5,612 nucleotides of DNA from DATAVB01 sp040414495 (lineage in GTDB: Bacteria > Actinomycetota > Actinomycetes > Mycobacteriales > QHCD01). The notes under the pieces were generated by a model. That model worked only from the letters and a program-made list of their open reading frames with translations, was not told where the DNA came from and ran no database searches. Below are positions 4,294-5,612 of the stretch, piece after piece. How positions within the stretch are numbered: the first letter of the stretch is position 1; every line of letters starts with the position of its first letter. The DNA is taken from NCBI GenBank assembly GCA_040414495.1, contig JBEDUI010000217.1, positions 1 to 5,612 of the forward strand, in the 5' to 3' direction. The position numbers and the translations under genes were made by a program.

Positions 4294-5451
4294 TTAGATG
4301 TCAGCAACCGACCGGATGTCTAGAGTCCGGCGACGCAGCATCGTCCAGCCGGCGACAACGGCCATGCCGCATCCATCAACGAGGAACAACGAGCCGGCCC
4401 CGACCGCGCCGACCAGGGCGCCGCCGAGCGCGTTGCCGGCGGCAGCGCACAACAACCCGACGCACACCAACAGCGCGTACGACCGGGTCACGGCACCGGC
4501 CGGCACCACCGAATCCAGCAACGCGGATTGCGTAATTCCCACCGGCGCGCCGACAGCACCGCCGAGGAACACCAGGGTCAGCAACGCCGCGGCCGAATGC
4601 CCGGCCGCCCCGACCACCGCCATGGTCGCCGCCACCGCGACCAGCGCGACCGCCAACCGGTAGCTACCGCACCCGCGCCAGGCCCGGGCGCCGTACCCCA
4701 TGCCGCCGGCCAATTCGCCGACCGACATGGCCGCGAACACCAGCGCGGCCAGCGCATGGGAAGCCGCCAACGCCGGAATCGCGACCGTGATCAACCCGGA
4801 ACCCAGACCCGTACCAACCGCGCAGACCATCAGAGTCCAGAATCCCGGGCTGAGCATGGGACCGGGCCGGCCCTGCGGCAGCCAGCGCCGCGAGACCGTG
4901 CTGCCGGTGAAAACCCCGACCGCCAAGAGATCAAGCGCCGCCGCGACCAGAATCGCGCTACCCGGACTGGATACGGTGACCAGTACCGAAACCAATAAGG
5001 GCCCGAGCACCAACGCCAATTGGAATGACACCGACAGCAGTGCGTACGCCGCCGCCCGGTCGGCCGGCGGCACCAGGTCCGGAATCAACGCCCGCATCCC
5101 ACTGGTCAAGGCTGGGGCCGACAAACCAGCCAGGACCGCGACCACAGTGGACAGCGGAACCGCGACTACCAGCAGCACGAGCGATACCGCGCAGATCAGC
5201 CCGGCCGGACGCAGAATCGGCCGCTGACCGTACCGATCGATCAACCGACCCTGCACGGCCAGGCCGATCGCATCGCCGGCCCCGTACAGGCCGGTGATCG
5301 CGCCGGCGTGGGCCAGCGAACCGCTGCGCTGCTGTACGAAAAGCAGAATCGCCAGCGTGAGCATTCCGATCGGAACGGCGCCGAGAAACGTGGCCAATAG
5401 CGGTCGGGCGAAACCAGGGGTACGCAGGATACGAAGATACGGGCGCAGCAC
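4294..5451 (-). CDS. MFS transporter, 385 aa
   Basis: This is an inner-membrane transporter of the major facilitator superfamily, probably a drug/metabolite effluxer driven by the proton gradient; the substrate is unknown. About 12 hydrophobic segments are visible in two halves, split by a polar stretch near residues 184-202 (STVSRRWLPQGRPGPM). Motif A is intact between segments 2 and 3: GRLIDRYGQR (68-77). The 385-aa length is normal. I prefer the GTG at 5451-5449, because GGAGG (5462-5458) sits 6 bases upstream and the protein then starts MLRPYLRILRTPGFARPLL, as is common for these transporters. The in-frame GTG at 5481 would add 10 residues but has no ribosome binding site. The C-terminus is short and polar. 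The esterase gene follows after 96 bp with its own ribosome binding site, so co-transcription is possible but functional coupling is not shown. Confidence 0.9.
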   Translation of the reverse strand: MLRPYLRILRTPGFARPLLATFLGAVPIGMLTLAILLFVQQRSGSLAHAGAITGLYGAGDAIGLAVQGRLIDRYGQRPILRPAGLICAVSLVLLVVAVPLSTVVAVLAGLSAPALTSGMRALIPDLVPPADRAAAYALLSVSFQLALVLGPLLVSVLVTVSSPGSAILVAAALDLLAVGVFTGSTVSRRWLPQGRPGPMLSPGFWTLMVCAVGTGLGSGLITVAIPALAASHALAALVFAAMSVGELAGGMGYGARAWRGCGSYRLAVALVAVAATMAVVGAAGHSAAALLTLVFLGGAVGAPVGITQSALLDSVVPAGAVTRSYALLVCVGLLCAAAGNALGGALVGAVGAGSLFLVDGCGMAVVAGWTMLRRRTLDIRSVADI

Positions 5452-5457
5452 GGCGGG

Positions 5458-5462
5458 CCTCC
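5458..5462 (-). promoter_or_regulatory. ribosome binding site deciding the MFS start
   Basis: GGAGG on the minus strand, then CCCGCC, then GTG (5451-5449). This is ideal spacing. It favours this start over the GTG 30 bases upstream. Confidence 0.65.
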
Positions 5463-5483
5463 GCAGAGGATGCCCACCCACCC

Positions 5484-5498
5484 GGGAGCCGAACTCCC
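5484..5498. other. small hairpin in the MFS leader
   Basis: GGGAG (5484-5488), loop CCGAA and CTCCC (5494-5498) form a 5-bp GC-rich stem within the predicted MFS 5' leader, about 22 bases upstream of the ribosome binding site. It may be incidental. Confidence 0.3.
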
Positions 5499-5516
5499 AA
5501 CGACAGAATCGCGGTT

Positions 5517-5546
5517 AATCTACGGTGCCGCGCCGGCAGCTGGCAA
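5517..5546 (-). promoter_or_regulatory. predicted sigma-70-type promoter for the MFS gene
   Basis: On the minus strand TTGCCA (5546-5541) matches the -35 consensus at 5 of 6 bases. After an 18-bp spacer, TAGATT (5522-5517) matches the -10 at 4 of 6, including the key TA and final T. The expected start near 5510 would give a ~59-nt leader to the GTG at 5451. This is the most convincing promoter in the window. Confidence 0.45.
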
Positions 5547-5551
5547 CAGGT

Positions 5552-5612
5552 TCAGTGATGAAAGAGGCGTACTCCGGTCCGGACAAGCGTGATGTCGTGT
5601 TCCCGGCAGGCC
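5552..5612. other. possible edge of a further gene, strand undecided
   Basis: Two readings compete. On the plus strand, an ATG at 5558 opens a frame to the window end (MKEAYSGPDKRDVVFPAG) with only a weak AGG upstream. On the minus strand, a frame entering from the right ends at a stop at 5552-5554 (ACREHDITLVRTGVRLFHH, then stop). The two frames share codon boundaries, and their third-position GC is similar (about 70%), so composition does not separate them. The promoter placed just left of here mildly favours a divergent plus-strand gene. I recognise no family. Confidence 0.25.

Noticed and set aside
2641..5451. lysE, esterase and MFS genes as one operon
   Set aside because: They share a strand, but a strong terminator hairpin lies between the esterase gene and lysE, and the gaps are 96 and 132 bp with separate start signals.
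5452..5481. Upstream GTG start of the MFS gene at 5481
   Set aside because: It has no ribosome binding site at suitable distance, whereas the GTG at 5451 has GGAGG at 6 bases.
5470..5500. tRNA T-arm-like sequence on the minus strand (GGGAGTTCGGCTCCC)
   Set aside because: The TTCG loop tempts, but the 5-bp stem closes over a five-base loop, the conserved A58 is missing, and no acceptor, D-arm or anticodon arm is present. It is a plain hairpin in the MFS leader.

Overview
The window is high-GC DNA (third codon positions mostly G or C, GTG starts, a Streptomyces-type secreted SGNH esterase, a DUF6886 protein). This points to an actinobacterium. A Nocardia-like member of the Mycobacteriales is my best guess, from sequence feel only. 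No rRNA, tRNA, insertion sequence, CRISPR array or phage gene is visible.

Layout. Positions 1-362 carry no gene. They hold about five tandem units of ~51 bp (8-262) and then three 27-bp units (301-381), the last of which contains the stop codon of the first gene. A small conserved hypothetical gene (363-737, minus) diverges from a DUF6886 gene (807-1349, plus). The DUF6886 gene overlaps tail-to-tail by 12 bp with a sugar-phosphate isomerase/epimerase-like TIM-barrel gene (1338-2099, minus). That gene has a strong ribosome binding site and a LacI-family-type operator about 50 bp upstream of its start. A 541-bp gene-free stretch follows (2100-2640), densely filled with structure: a 33-nt hairpin, two related long inverted repeats that share terminal sequences, and a (CCGTTG)8 microsatellite. 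Next come three minus-strand genes: a LysE/RhtB-type exporter (2641-3279), a secreted SGNH/GDSL esterase (3412-4197) with a strong terminator hairpin behind it, and an MFS transporter (4294-5451 from the preferred GTG start) with a plausible promoter at 5517-5546. The last ~60 bases may hold the edge of another gene whose strand cannot be decided.

How the genes relate. They look like independently transcribed housekeeping/accessory genes and not one pathway: each has its own leader of about 70-540 bp. The only regulatory link visible is the probable carbon-source control of the isomerase-like gene by a LacI-type repressor that is not encoded here. I see no defence system, biosynthetic cluster or other new multigene system. 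The most unusual content is the non-coding DNA: the paired hairpins between lysE and the isomerase gene, and the two adjacent tandem arrays at the left edge.
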